Shown here piece by piece: positions 33,477 to 41,755 of a DNA stretch of 64,000 bases. Position 1 is the first letter of the stretch. Every line of letters begins with the position of its first letter. The stretch covers positions 62,001 through 126,000 of the forward strand of contig CAVPDC010000020.1 of NCBI GenBank assembly GCA_963702595.1, read 5' to 3'. A program made the position numbers and the translations under genes. The notes beneath the pieces were generated by a model. That model searched no databases. It saw only the letters and a list, made by a program, of their open reading frames with translations, and was not told where the DNA came from. This DNA comes from JALORV01 sp963702595 (GTDB lineage: Bacteria; Pseudomonadota; Gammaproteobacteria; Burkholderiales; Burkholderiaceae_F).

Positions 33477-35297
33477 GTGGATCGAACCAGCGGCATTCTC
33501 AAGGAAGTCTTCGGCTACGACAGCTTTCGCGGCTTCCAGCGGGAAGTGATCGAGCACGTCGTTGCCGGCGGCGACGCGCTGGTGCTGATGCCCACCGGCG
33601 GGGGCAAGTCGCTCACCTACCAGATCCCGGCGCTGGTACGGCCGGGAGTCGGGATCGTCGTTTCCCCGCTGATCGCGCTGATGGCCGACCAGGTGGCCGC
33701 GCTCGACGAGCTGGGCGTGCGCGCGGCCGCGCTGAATTCGACGCTGTCGTCGTCCGAGGCCAGCGCGCTCGAGCGCCGCATGCGCAGTGGCGACATCGAC
33801 CTCGTCTACATCGCGCCCGAGCGGCTGCTGACTGACCGCTGCCTGAGGCTGCTCGACGATCTGCAGGCCGGCGCCGGTATCGCGCTCTTTGCGATCGACG
33901 AAGCACATTGCGTGTCGCAGTGGGGGCACGACTTCCGACCTGAATATGGCGCGCTCGCCGTGCTGCGCGAACGCTTTCCGGCGGTACCGCGCATTGCGCT
34001 GACCGCGACCGCTGATGCACCGACGCGCCGGGAGATCGTCGAACGGCTGCTGGTCGAACCGCGGGTCTTCGTGGCGAGCTTCGACCGGCCGAACATCCGC
34101 TACCGCATCGTAGAGAAGCGCGAGCCGCGCGAGCAGCTGCTGCGCTTCATTCGCGACGAGCATCCAGGCGAGGCGGGCATCGTCTACTGCCTGGCGCGCA
34201 ACACTGTCGACGAGGTCGCGCACTTTCTGGCGGGGCACGGCATCGATGCGCTGCCGTACCACGCCGGCATGGATGCTGCCGCGCGCGCGGCGAACCAGGC
34301 GCGCTTCCAGCGCGACGAGGCCTGCGTCATCGTCGCCACAATCGCGTTCGGCATGGGCATCGACAAGCCGGACGTGCGCTTCGTCGCGCACCTGGACATG
34401 CCAAAAAGCGTCGAGGGTTACTTCCAGGAGACGGGCCGAGCCGGACGCGACGGCCTGCCCGCCGACGCCTGGATGGCCTACGGCCTGGCCGACGTCGTGC
34501 AGCAGCGCCGGCTGATCGAGCATTCCGAGGCGGAGGACAACTACAAGCGATTGTCGAGCGCCAAGCTCGACGCCATGCTGGCGCTGGCCGAGGCGGCCGA
34601 TTGCCGCCGCGTGCGCTTGCTTGCTTACTTCGATGAGGCGAGCCATCCGTGCGGCAACTGCGACAACTGTCTTGCGCCACCGGAACTGCGCGACGCGACC
34701 GAGGATTCGCGGAAACTTCTTTCGACCATCTACCGCTGCCAGCAGGCCGGCGGCTTCGGATTCGCCGCGACGCACGTCATCGATGTCTTGCGCGGCAAGG
34801 TGACCGACAAGGTGACGCGCTTCGGCCACGAGCGCCTGACCACCTTCGGTATCGGTGGTGACCGTCCGGAAGCCCAGTGGCGCCTGCTGCTGCGCCAGCT
34901 GGTGGCACAGCACCTGGTGGAGGTCGACTATGACCGCTACAACGTTCTGCAGCTGACCGAGGCGAGCCGCGCCGTGCTGCGCGGCGAGCGGCGCATTGAA
35001 CTCCGGGTGCAGGTGGCGGAGCCGCGCCGCCGCGCGAAGGGTCGCCGGTCCGCGGCGGGGCCGTCCCTCGACACGACAGCGGAGCGGCTGTTCGCCCGGC
35101 TGCGCGAGTGGCGTGCCGGCGTGGCGAAGGAGCATGCCGTGCCGGCCTACGTCGTGTTCAACGACGGCACGTTGCGGGCCGTCGCGCAACAGCGGCCGGA
35201 CACGCTCGCCGCGCTGGGTGAGATTTCCGGTGTGGGCGCTGCCAAGCTCGCGCGCTACGGCGCTGCCGTGCTGGAACTGGTGGGGCGGGAAGCCTGA
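33477..35297 (+). CDS. recQ: ATP-dependent DNA helicase RecQ
   Basis: This 3'-5' helicase for recombination and fork repair has 606 residues and begins at GTG. Domains in order: helicase with Walker A TGGGKS at 40-45 and DEAH at 141-144, second RecA-like domain with TGRAGRDG, zinc-binding region (Cys near 368 and HPCGNCDNC), RQC winged helix, and a C-terminal HRDC domain (about 530-606). All key motifs are intact. It is divergent from the DUF4870-like gene. Confidence 0.96.
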   Translation: MDRTSGILKEVFGYDSFRGFQREVIEHVVAGGDALVLMPTGGGKSLTYQIPALVRPGVGIVVSPLIALMADQVAALDELGVRAAALNSTLSSSEASALERRMRSGDIDLVYIAPERLLTDRCLRLLDDLQAGAGIALFAIDEAHCVSQWGHDFRPEYGALAVLRERFPAVPRIALTATADAPTRREIVERLLVEPRVFVASFDRPNIRYRIVEKREPREQLLRFIRDEHPGEAGIVYCLARNTVDEVAHFLAGHGIDALPYHAGMDAAARAANQARFQRDEACVIVATIAFGMGIDKPDVRFVAHLDMPKSVEGYFQETGRAGRDGLPADAWMAYGLADVVQQRRLIEHSEAEDNYKRLSSAKLDAMLALAEAADCRRVRLLAYFDEASHPCGNCDNCLAPPELRDATEDSRKLLSTIYRCQQAGGFGFAATHVIDVLRGKVTDKVTRFGHERLTTFGIGGDRPEAQWRLLLRQLVAQHLVEVDYDRYNVLQLTEASRAVLRGERRIELRVQVAEPRRRAKGRRSAAGPSLDTTAERLFARLREWRAGVAKEHAVPAYVVFNDGTLRAVAQQRPDTLAALGEISGVGAAKLARYGAAVLELVGREA

Positions 35298-35579
35298 GCT
35301 AGGTGACGAGCGCGAGGTACACCAACGCGGTCCAGATTACGCCGCCGAGCCCTGCGCTCCAGAGGACGCCGTGGGCCTACGACAGGTCGTGCCGCAGCAT
35401 CTCGGAACCGAGTGGCGCCGTGTCGATGGGCAACTGATAGTGGGCCATCATGAGGCGGGCACTGTCCGGTCGTGGGCCCGACGGAGTTTCACTAGGATCA
35501 AGTAGGGGCCGATTGCCGGTGAGGAACGGTGAACCTGGCATGGTCGTGAATTTGCCGGGTCGCGTCGTCGCGGGTGCGT
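35298..35579. other. Intergenic region with a possible broken small membrane gene
   Basis: No intact gene is seen. On the minus strand a hydrophobic frame of 25 codons (35376 down to a stop at 35299) reads like the last helix of a small membrane protein. It is in frame with 35454-35380 except for one TAG at 35377-35379. It may be a decayed gene or chance. Confidence 0.3.
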
Positions 35580-36035
35580 CTAGCGCCGGCCGCGCTTGAG
35601 CAGCCGCCTGCACTCGGCCTCGTGCTGCGCGATCTCCGCCAGCGTCACCTGGATGTCTTCGCGTTGCTGCTCGAGTGCCGCCCGGTGCTGCGCCAGCACC
35701 GCGAGAAAGCGGCGCGCCTGCGCGGTCACATCCTTGGGCGATTCGTACATGTCGATCAGCTCGCGCACCTGCGAGAGCGACAGCCCGAGCCGCTTGCCGC
35801 GCAACGTCAGTTTCAGCCGCGTGCGATCGCGCGGCGAATACACGCGCGTCAGCCCGGAGGACCCGCTGCGTTCGGGCGCCAGGATGCCCTGGTCCTCGTA
35901 GAAGCGGATTGCACGCGGTGTGATGTCGAATTCGCGCGCAAGTTCGGTGATCGAGTACGAGCGCGACTCGTGGTCATCGTCGGCTGCTGCGCGAGCGGCG
36001 CGATCGCGTGAGGAAGGCATCTGAGCGCGGATCAT
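35580..36035 (-). CDS. liuR: MerR family regulator of leucine catabolism
   Basis: This is a 151-residue DNA-binding protein. Y-S-I-T-E-L-A-R-E-F-D-I-T-P-R-A-I-R-F-Y-E-D-Q-G (written residue by residue, about 27-50) is the MerR helix-turn-helix and wing, followed by a coiled-coil dimerisation helix (about 105-145). No metal-binding Cys is present, as in LiuR. It represses liu genes in the family until isovaleryl-CoA-type inducers appear. An ATG at 36020 is an alternative start. A LiuR-type palindrome overlaps its own promoter, implying autoregulation. Confidence 0.9.
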   Translation of the reverse strand: MIRAQMPSSRDRAARAAADDDHESRSYSITELAREFDITPRAIRFYEDQGILAPERSGSSGLTRVYSPRDRTRLKLTLRGKRLGLSLSQVRELIDMYESPKDVTAQARRFLAVLAQHRAALEQQREDIQVTLAEIAQHEAECRRLLKRGRR

Positions 36036-36050
36036 TGTTGGTCGCCGCGT

Positions 36051-36079
36051 AGAATCGCCGCAGTTGACGTCAACGTCAA
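36051..36079 (-). promoter_or_regulatory. Predicted liuR promoter
   Basis: Read leftward, TTGACG (36079-36074) and GATTCT (36056-36051) are 17 bases apart. The operator covers the -35 box, the same arrangement as at the liu operon promoter. The transcript would start near 36044, a short distance before the liuR ATG. Confidence 0.6.
36064..36079. promoter_or_regulatory. LiuR-type operator, second copy
   Basis: TTGACGTCAACGTCAA has the same half-sites TTGACGT and ACGTCAA as the copy at 32951-32966, with only the central two bases asymmetric. It lies 16 bases before the hydrolase gene on the plus strand and 28 bases before liuR on the minus strand, so it can control both. Confidence 0.75.
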
Positions 36080-36094
36080 GCATCGCGCCGGCGC

Positions 36095-37171
36095 ATGAAT
36101 CCCAACGAACACGAGTTGCACTATCCGTGGGCCGAGACGCCGGCGACTGGCGCATGGATCACGCTGCGGCCGGGACTGCACTGGGTGCGCATGCCGCTGC
36201 CGTTCGCGCTCGACCATATCAACCTGTGGGTGCTCGACGACGAGATAGAAGGTCGGGCCGGCTTCACGGTCGTCGACAGCGGCATTGCGTCGGCCGAGAC
36301 GAAAGCGGCGTGGGAGTGCGTGTTCGATGACCTGTTCGAAGGCCGACCGCTGCTGCGCCAGATCTGCACGCATTTTCATCCGGACCACTTCGGCCTGGCG
36401 CACTGGCTCACCACCGGGGCGGATCGTTCGCGCTGGACCGCGCCGCTGTGGATGACCGCCACCGAGTACGCCTTCGGTCGCTTCCTCTCGGCCGGGGGCG
36501 AGGACACGACCGGTGAAGGCGGAGCGGCACACTTTCGGCGTCACGGGTTGACGGACGAGGCCGCGCTCGCCAAGGTACGGGCGCGCGGGTCGGGCTATTA
36601 CCCGAAGCTGGTTCCAGAAGTACCGCTGCGCTTCCGCCGCATCCAGGACGGCGACGAGATCGCGATCGGGCCGGCGCGCGGGAGGCGCGTGTTCCGCGTC
36701 ATCGTTGGCTTCGGGCACGCGCCGGAGCACGCCTCGCTCTACTGCGAGGAAGATCACTTGCTGATTGCCGGCGACATGGTGCTGCCACGGATCTCGACCA
36801 ATGTCAGCGTGTTCGACGTCGAGCCCGAAGGCAATCCGCTGCCGCGCTACCTGCACTCCCTCGACCGGTTGCTGCTGCTGCCGGCCAACACCCTGGTGCT
36901 GCCGTCGCACGGCAAGCCCTTCACCGGCCTGCACGAGCGCATCGCGCAGCAGCACCAGCACCATCGCGAGCGCCTGGCCGAGGTGCAGGCGGCCTGCGCG
37001 ACGCCGCAGACGGCTGCGACGATCGTGCCAGTCCTGTTCAAGCGCGAACTCGACCTGCACCAGACGACCTTTGCACTTGGCGAAAGCCTCGCGCACCTGC
37101 ACGCGCTGTGGTACGACGGGGCGCTCGTTCGCCGCGAGGTCGACGGCGTGTTTCAGTTTCGGGCGGCCTGA
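36095..37171 (+). CDS. Metallo-beta-lactamase-fold hydrolase
   Basis: It has 358 residues. THFHPDHFG (His93, His95, Asp97, His98) is the binuclear zinc site, and GFGHAPEH, AGDM and LPSHGKP give the remaining ligands. The last 70 or so residues resemble the winged-helix tail of LACTB2/glyoxalase II-like hydrolases. It is divergent from liuR with the operator in between, so a LiuR-controlled thioester hydrolase, for example on a CoA intermediate, is a reasonable inference. Confidence 0.85.
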   Translation: MNPNEHELHYPWAETPATGAWITLRPGLHWVRMPLPFALDHINLWVLDDEIEGRAGFTVVDSGIASAETKAAWECVFDDLFEGRPLLRQICTHFHPDHFGLAHWLTTGADRSRWTAPLWMTATEYAFGRFLSAGGEDTTGEGGAAHFRRHGLTDEAALAKVRARGSGYYPKLVPEVPLRFRRIQDGDEIAIGPARGRRVFRVIVGFGHAPEHASLYCEEDHLLIAGDMVLPRISTNVSVFDVEPEGNPLPRYLHSLDRLLLLPANTLVLPSHGKPFTGLHERIAQQHQHHRERLAEVQAACATPQTAATIVPVLFKRELDLHQTTFALGESLAHLHALWYDGALVRREVDGVFQFRAA

Positions 37172-37187
37172 TTCCGGAGTTCACTGA

Positions 37188-38372
37188 ATGAAGCAACGCG
37201 CTGACACCCTGCTGGTCACCGCCGGTCGCGATCCGCGCACCAGCTTCGACTTCGTCAATCCGCCGCTGGTGCGTGGTTCGACGGTGCTGCACGAGAGCGT
37301 GGCCGACATGAAGGCGCGTATCGCCAGCCGCAATGCCGGCGCCGATCTACCGGTCACCTACGGCATCTACGGCACGCCGACGCACCACGCGTTCTACGAG
37401 GCGCTGAATGAGCTCGAAGGCGGCCACGCCTCGTGGGCACTGCCGTCGGGGCTGACCGCGTGTACGGTGCCGATCCTCGCGTTCGTGCAGCACGGTGACC
37501 ATGTGCTGGTGCCCGACTCGGTCTACTGGCCGACGCGCCGCTTCTGCCGCGACACGCTCGCGCGCTACGGCGTCGAGACCACGTTTTACGACCCGCGCAT
37601 CGGCGAGCAGGGACGCGCGGCGGTCGAAGCGCTGTTCCGGCCCAACACACGAGTGCTGTTTCTCGAGTCACCGGGCTCGCTGACGTTCGAGATGCAGGAC
37701 GTGCCGTTGCTGGCCGAAGTCGCGCGGGCGCGCGGGGCGGTCAGCATGATCGACAACACGTGGGCCACGCCGCTCTACTTCCAGCCGCTGAAGCACGGGG
37801 TCGACGTCTCGATCCACGCGGCCACGAAGTACATCTGCGGCCACTCCGACGTCATCATGGGCACGGTGACCAGCAACGAGGCCGCGTGGCCGCGCCTGCG
37901 CGAGACGTTCCACCAGATCGGCCTGACGACCAGCCCGGACGACGTCTACCTCGCGCATCGCGGCCTGCATTCGATGGCGGCGCGGCTGCGCCAGCACACT
38001 GCGACCGCATGGCGCCTGATCGAGTGGCTGCAGGCGCAGCCCGAGGTCGCGCGCGTCCTTTATCCGGGGCTGCCGTCCGACCCCGGGCACGCGCTGTGGA
38101 AGCGAGACATGAGCGGCGCCTCGGGACTGTTCGGCGTCGTGCTGAAGCCCGTCGCCGACGAGCATTTCGTCGCCTTCATCGACGGAATGCACCTCTTTGG
38201 GCGCGGCTACTCGTGGGGCGGCTACGAGAGCCTGCTGATACCGGTGTTCCCGGAGCGCACCGCGGTGCCGCTGCAGCTCGAGGGGCCGCTGTTCCGCATC
38301 GCCGCCGGTCTCGAGCACGCCGATGATCTGATCGCAGACCTGGCAGCGGGCTTCGCTCAGTTACGCACCTGA
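37188..38372 (+). CDS. metC: Cystathionine beta-lyase
   Basis: This PLP enzyme cleaves cystathionine to homocysteine, pyruvate and ammonia in methionine synthesis. It has 394 residues. Lys214 in H-A-A-T-K-Y-I-C-G-H-S-D is the PLP lysine; YGIYGTPTH and S-M-I-D-N-T-W-A-T are family marks of the MetC branch. It lies 16 bases after the metallo-hydrolase gene and could share its transcript. Other Cys/Met-metabolism PLP lyases are similar. Confidence 0.92.
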   Translation: MKQRADTLLVTAGRDPRTSFDFVNPPLVRGSTVLHESVADMKARIASRNAGADLPVTYGIYGTPTHHAFYEALNELEGGHASWALPSGLTACTVPILAFVQHGDHVLVPDSVYWPTRRFCRDTLARYGVETTFYDPRIGEQGRAAVEALFRPNTRVLFLESPGSLTFEMQDVPLLAEVARARGAVSMIDNTWATPLYFQPLKHGVDVSIHAATKYICGHSDVIMGTVTSNEAAWPRLRETFHQIGLTTSPDDVYLAHRGLHSMAARLRQHTATAWRLIEWLQAQPEVARVLYPGLPSDPGHALWKRDMSGASGLFGVVLKPVADEHFVAFIDGMHLFGRGYSWGGYESLLIPVFPERTAVPLQLEGPLFRIAAGLEHADDLIADLAAGFAQLRT

Positions 38373-38402
38373 GTCATTAGGAAATGTCCGCGCCGCTGCA
38401 AG

Positions 38403-38894
38403 GTGTCCATCCGCCGTTTCGAGGCGGCGGACTGGCCGCAGCTGTGGCCGCTGCTGCGCACGACCTTCGAGGCCGGTGACACCTATGCCTACGCGCCCGA
38501 CAGCCGTGAGGCCGACATCCGCACAGTGTGGACGGAAGCACCTGCGGCGACCTTCGTTGCCTGCGGACCCGATGAGCAGATCATCGGCACTTATTTCATC
38601 AAGGCGAACCAGCCGGGGCTGGGCTCGCACGTATGCAATTGCGGCTATGTTGTCGCGCCGGCGGCGCAGGGGCGGGGGATCGCTGCGGCGATGTGCGAGC
38701 ACTCGCAGCGCGAAGCCGTGGCGATGGGCTTTCGGGCGATGCAGTTCAACCTGGTCGTGTCGACCAACGAGCGCGCGGTTCGGCTGTGGCAGCGGCTGGG
38801 CTTCGCGGTGGTCGGGACACTGCCGCGAGCGTTCAACCACCGGCAGTTGGGCTACGTCGACGCGCTCGTCTTTTACAAGGAACTCGTGACCTGA
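38403..38894 (+). CDS. GNAT family N-acetyltransferase
   Basis: It has 163 residues and begins at GTG, 30 bases after metC. GYVVAPAAQGRGIAAAMCEH near 83-102 is the acetyl-CoA pyrophosphate loop, and N-E-R-A-V-R-L-W-Q-R-L-G-F follows in the usual place. The acceptor is unknown. It is probably co-transcribed with metC. Confidence 0.88.
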   Translation: MSIRRFEAADWPQLWPLLRTTFEAGDTYAYAPDSREADIRTVWTEAPAATFVACGPDEQIIGTYFIKANQPGLGSHVCNCGYVVAPAAQGRGIAAAMCEHSQREAVAMGFRAMQFNLVVSTNERAVRLWQRLGFAVVGTLPRAFNHRQLGYVDALVFYKELVT

Positions 38895-38952
38895 GGCGCG
38901 ATCTCACTGAGTGCGCGAGAGTATTTTGGCAGCCGCAGCAAAGGAGCAGACG

Positions 38953-39513
38953 ATGGATCGATCGATGATCAAGGGCATTCTTATCGGCGGTGCCGCGATG
39001 GTGACGGTGGCGGCGGTCGCGACAACCGGCTATCGCACGATGACGCAGCCGAAGTTCGCCGAGGTGGTGTCGGTAAACGAAGTCGGCGAAACGATCCGCA
39101 CACCGCGCGACGAATGCCAGGACGTGCAGGTGCAGAAGCAGGCGCCGGTGAAGGACGAGCATCGCGCCGCGGGTACCGTCATCGGCGGTGTGGCGGGCGG
39201 CGTGCTCGGTCACCAGATCGGCGGCGGCACCGGCAAGACGGTGGCGACAGTCGCCGGGGCGGCGGTGGGCGGTTATGCCGGCAACAAGGTGCAGAAGAAC
39301 ATGCAGGAGAAGGATGTCGTGGCGACGACTGAGAAGCGCTGCAAGACCGTCACCGACACGTCGAAGAAGTTCGTCGGCTACGACGTCCGTTACCGGCTGG
39401 ATGGCAAGGAAGACGTCGTGCGCACGTCGTTCAAGCCGGGCAACCAGATCCTGGTCAAGGACGGCAAGCTGGTGCTGACACCGCCGGAAGCCGCCAAACA
39501 GTCGGCCAAGTAA
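38953..39513 (+). CDS. Glycine-zipper 2TM domain envelope protein
   Basis: It has 186 residues from the ATG at 38953, with AAGGAG upstream. An N-terminal hydrophobic segment (about 5-25) is a signal or anchor. Residues about 73-112 form a glycine zipper (AGTVIGGVAGGVLGHQIGGG and a second G-rich helix), as in SlyB/17-kDa antigen-like outer membrane proteins. The C-terminal part resembles an SH3-like or beta domain. Its role is probably envelope integrity. Confidence 0.85.
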   Translation: MDRSMIKGILIGGAAMVTVAAVATTGYRTMTQPKFAEVVSVNEVGETIRTPRDECQDVQVQKQAPVKDEHRAAGTVIGGVAGGVLGHQIGGGTGKTVATVAGAAVGGYAGNKVQKNMQEKDVVATTEKRCKTVTDTSKKFVGYDVRYRLDGKEDVVRTSFKPGNQILVKDGKLVLTPPEAAKQSAK

Positions 39514-39532
39514 TTCGCGCGGAAAGCGCTCG

Positions 39533-40297
39533 TTACGGCGTGCCTTCCGCGCGCGGCTTCTGCTTGCGACCTTTCATCAGTCGGTCGAAGAGTGCCCGCG
39601 GCAATACCTTCAACAGGGCCGAAACCCACGCCATCTGCCATGGGATCGTGAGGTATCGCACGCCGGCGACCATCGCGTCCGCGGCCTGGCGCGCGAAGTC
39701 GTCGGCATCCATCAGGAACGGCATGCCGTAGGGATTCTTCGCGGTCAGCGGCGTGCGGATGAACCCTGGCGAGATCGTCACGACCTTCACGTCGGACTTT
39801 GCCAGCTCGACACGCAGGCTCTCGCAGTAGGTGATCACCGCGGATTTCGAGGCGCAGTACGCCTCGGAGCCCGGCAGACCGCGGATGCCAGCCACGCTCG
39901 CGATGCCGACCAGCGTGCCGCGCCGGCGTGCCTTCATCGCTGCGACGAACGGGTGAAACGTGGCGGCCATCGCCAGCACGTTGGTGTCGAACACGCGGCG
40001 GAACTGCGCGAGGTCCTCGTAGAACTCGGTCTTTACGCCGAGTGAGATGCCGGCGTTGGCGATGACGATGTCCGCGCCGCCCACGGCCTGATCGAACGCA
40101 CGCCCGGCGGCGACGACGGCGTCGGTGTCCGTGACATCTACACCGTAGGTCAGATGCTCACCTGGAAGGCCAGCGACCAAGGCCTGCAGCGCGTCGACGC
40201 GCCGGGCGGCCAGTCCCAGCCGGGCGCCGCGCGACGCGAACTCACGCGCCAGCGCCTCGCCGATACCGCTGGAGGCGCCGGTGATGAAAACGTTCAC
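39533..40297 (-). CDS. SDR family oxidoreductase
   Basis: This 254-residue enzyme has TGASSGIGEAL near 6-16, the N-A-G motif (IANAGIS), a catalytic Ser in GIASVAG and Y-C-A-S-K. A C-terminal tail of about 45 residues with hydrophobic and basic stretches resembles the membrane-associated SDRs that follow dsbA in betaproteobacteria. It begins 15 bases after dsbA. The substrate is unknown. Confidence 0.9.
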   Translation of the reverse strand: MNVFITGASSGIGEALAREFASRGARLGLAARRVDALQALVAGLPGEHLTYGVDVTDTDAVVAAGRAFDQAVGGADIVIANAGISLGVKTEFYEDLAQFRRVFDTNVLAMAATFHPFVAAMKARRRGTLVGIASVAGIRGLPGSEAYCASKSAVITYCESLRVELAKSDVKVVTISPGFIRTPLTAKNPYGMPFLMDADDFARQAADAMVAGVRYLTIPWQMAWVSALLKVLPRALFDRLMKGRKQKPRAEGTP

Positions 40298-40312
40298 GTC
40301 GCGACTGGCGCG

Positions 40313-40969
40313 CTACTTCTTCGTGCGCTCGGCGCGCGAACGCTGCACCAGATAGTCGAGCACGACCAGCGTGCCCTCGCGCGTGCCGACCATCGACGGC
40401 GCCGTCATGAAGCGGCCGTCGACTGCCATCATCGGCGTACCGTCGACCTTGTAGGCGCGCCAGACCTGCCCGGCGCGGTTGGCGCGGGCGGCCACCGAGA
40501 ACGAGTTGTAGGTATCCAGCCACTGCTTGCGGTCGATACCGTTGGCCGCCATGAAGTCGGCGATCGCATCGGGATTGAGCATGGGTTGCCGGTTCTTCTG
40601 GATCGCGGCGAACACCTTCTCGTGCAGCTCTGGAAGCTTGCCGAGCGCCTCGAGCGTGTAATAAATGCGCACGTGCGGCATCGTGCTGTTATCCCACGCG
40701 ATCGGGATGCGCCGGTAGTCGACATCGGAGGGCAGCTTCTTCTTCCACGCGGCCAGGTAGGGCTCGAACGTCGCGCAGTGCGGGCACGAGTACTGGAAGA
40801 ACTCGAGCACCTCGATCTTGGCTCCCGACTCCACCGGCACTGGCGTCTTGAGCACCGTGTAGTCCTTCAGCTCCTGCGGGGCACGGGCGGCGGGCTGGGC
40901 GTGCGCCAGCAACGGAGTGGCGGCCGTCGCGACGGAAACGATCAGCAGGCTGCGGCGGGATAACGGCAT
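40313..40969 (-). CDS. dsbA: Thiol:disulfide interchange protein DsbA
   Basis: This periplasmic oxidase introduces disulfides into exported proteins. It has 218 residues. A signal with two Arg near the start and a hydrophobic core ends at A-H-A (about 24). The active site is C62-P-H-C65, and the cis-Pro loop is G-T-P-M-M. It lies between the SPOR-protein gene and the SDR gene, a conserved betaproteobacterial order. Confidence 0.95.
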   Translation of the reverse strand: MPLSRRSLLIVSVATAATPLLAHAQPAARAPQELKDYTVLKTPVPVESGAKIEVLEFFQYSCPHCATFEPYLAAWKKKLPSDVDYRRIPIAWDNSTMPHVRIYYTLEALGKLPELHEKVFAAIQKNRQPMLNPDAIADFMAANGIDRKQWLDTYNSFSVAARANRAGQVWRAYKVDGTPMMAVDGRFMTAPSMVGTREGTLVVLDYLVQRSRAERTKK

Positions 40970-41085
40970 TTCAGGTTCTCCAGGAGTTCGCCGGCGTACC
41001 GGCTTGATTGGACACTAACGAATCTGCGACCGCCGCCGCCGACAAGGGTTCACCCGTACCGATGAAAGGCCCGGTCGGCTGACGG

Positions 41086-41646
41086 TCAACGCACCTTGAT
41101 CAGCTGTACATCGATGCCGTTTTCCGCCATGGTCTTGCGCATGCGGTTGACGTCTTCGATGTTTCCGTAGGGCCCGAGACGAACGCGATAGAGCGTCTGG
41201 CCGTCCTGCTCGCGCGGAAAGATCTTTGCGTCGAACCCCATCAGCGCGAGACGCGCGCGCATCGCATCGGCATCGTCGGGCGACTTGAAGGCGCCCGCCT
41301 GCAGCAGGTAGCGCGAGCCATCGTCCGGCAGCACGGTTGCCACGCCCTTCTCGGGCGGCGGCGGTGCAGCCTTCGGATCGGTGGCTGGGTCGACCGTCGG
41401 CACGGCGCCCGGCGCGCCGGGCCGGGCCGGCATCGGTGCCTGCAACGGCTTGTTCGGGTCGGGCAACTGGCCACCCGCCGACGGGTTCACGTTCTCGCTG
41501 GCCGGGCGCACCTTGTTGATGAACGGCACCGGGGCATTCGTGATGTACAGCGCCACCGCAACCGCGATAGCAAGGCCCAGTACGAGCCCCGATATGAATC
41601 CGAGCACCGTGCTGCCGCGCTGCTGGCGTGGAAATGGATGAGTCAT
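41086..41646 (-). CDS. SPOR domain protein, FtsN-like layout
   Basis: It has 186 residues: a short cytoplasmic N-terminus, one transmembrane helix (about 13-37), a Pro/Ala-rich linker, and a C-terminal SPOR domain (about 110-184; YLLQAGAFKSPDDAD and Y-R-V-R-L-G-P-Y) that binds denuded peptidoglycan at the division septum. The layout is that of FtsN-like division proteins. It is directly downstream of argS. Confidence 0.9.
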   Translation of the reverse strand: MTHPFPRQQRGSTVLGFISGLVLGLAIAVAVALYITNAPVPFINKVRPASENVNPSAGGQLPDPNKPLQAPMPARPGAPGAVPTVDPATDPKAAPPPPEKGVATVLPDDGSRYLLQAGAFKSPDDADAMRARLALMGFDAKIFPREQDGQTLYRVRLGPYGNIEDVNRMRKTMAENGIDVQLIKVR

Positions 41647-41661
41647 GCGCGAAGTTTACTT

Positions 41662-41697
41662 GGGGTCGGGCATCCTGCCGCCCTAAGCCCGACGCCC
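41662..41697 (-). repeat. Intergenic hairpin repeat, copy 3
   Basis: The arms 41665-41671 and 41687-41693 pair perfectly, with three more pairs beyond a one-base bulge. It lies 59 bases downstream of the argS stop and shares arm and loop sequence with copies 1 and 2. It may also act as the argS terminator. Confidence 0.5.
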
Positions 41698-41755
41698 TCT
41701 CAGGATCGAGCGAAGAGCACGAGCGAGCGGCCCGGAGGTCGCGCATACCTGCGCG

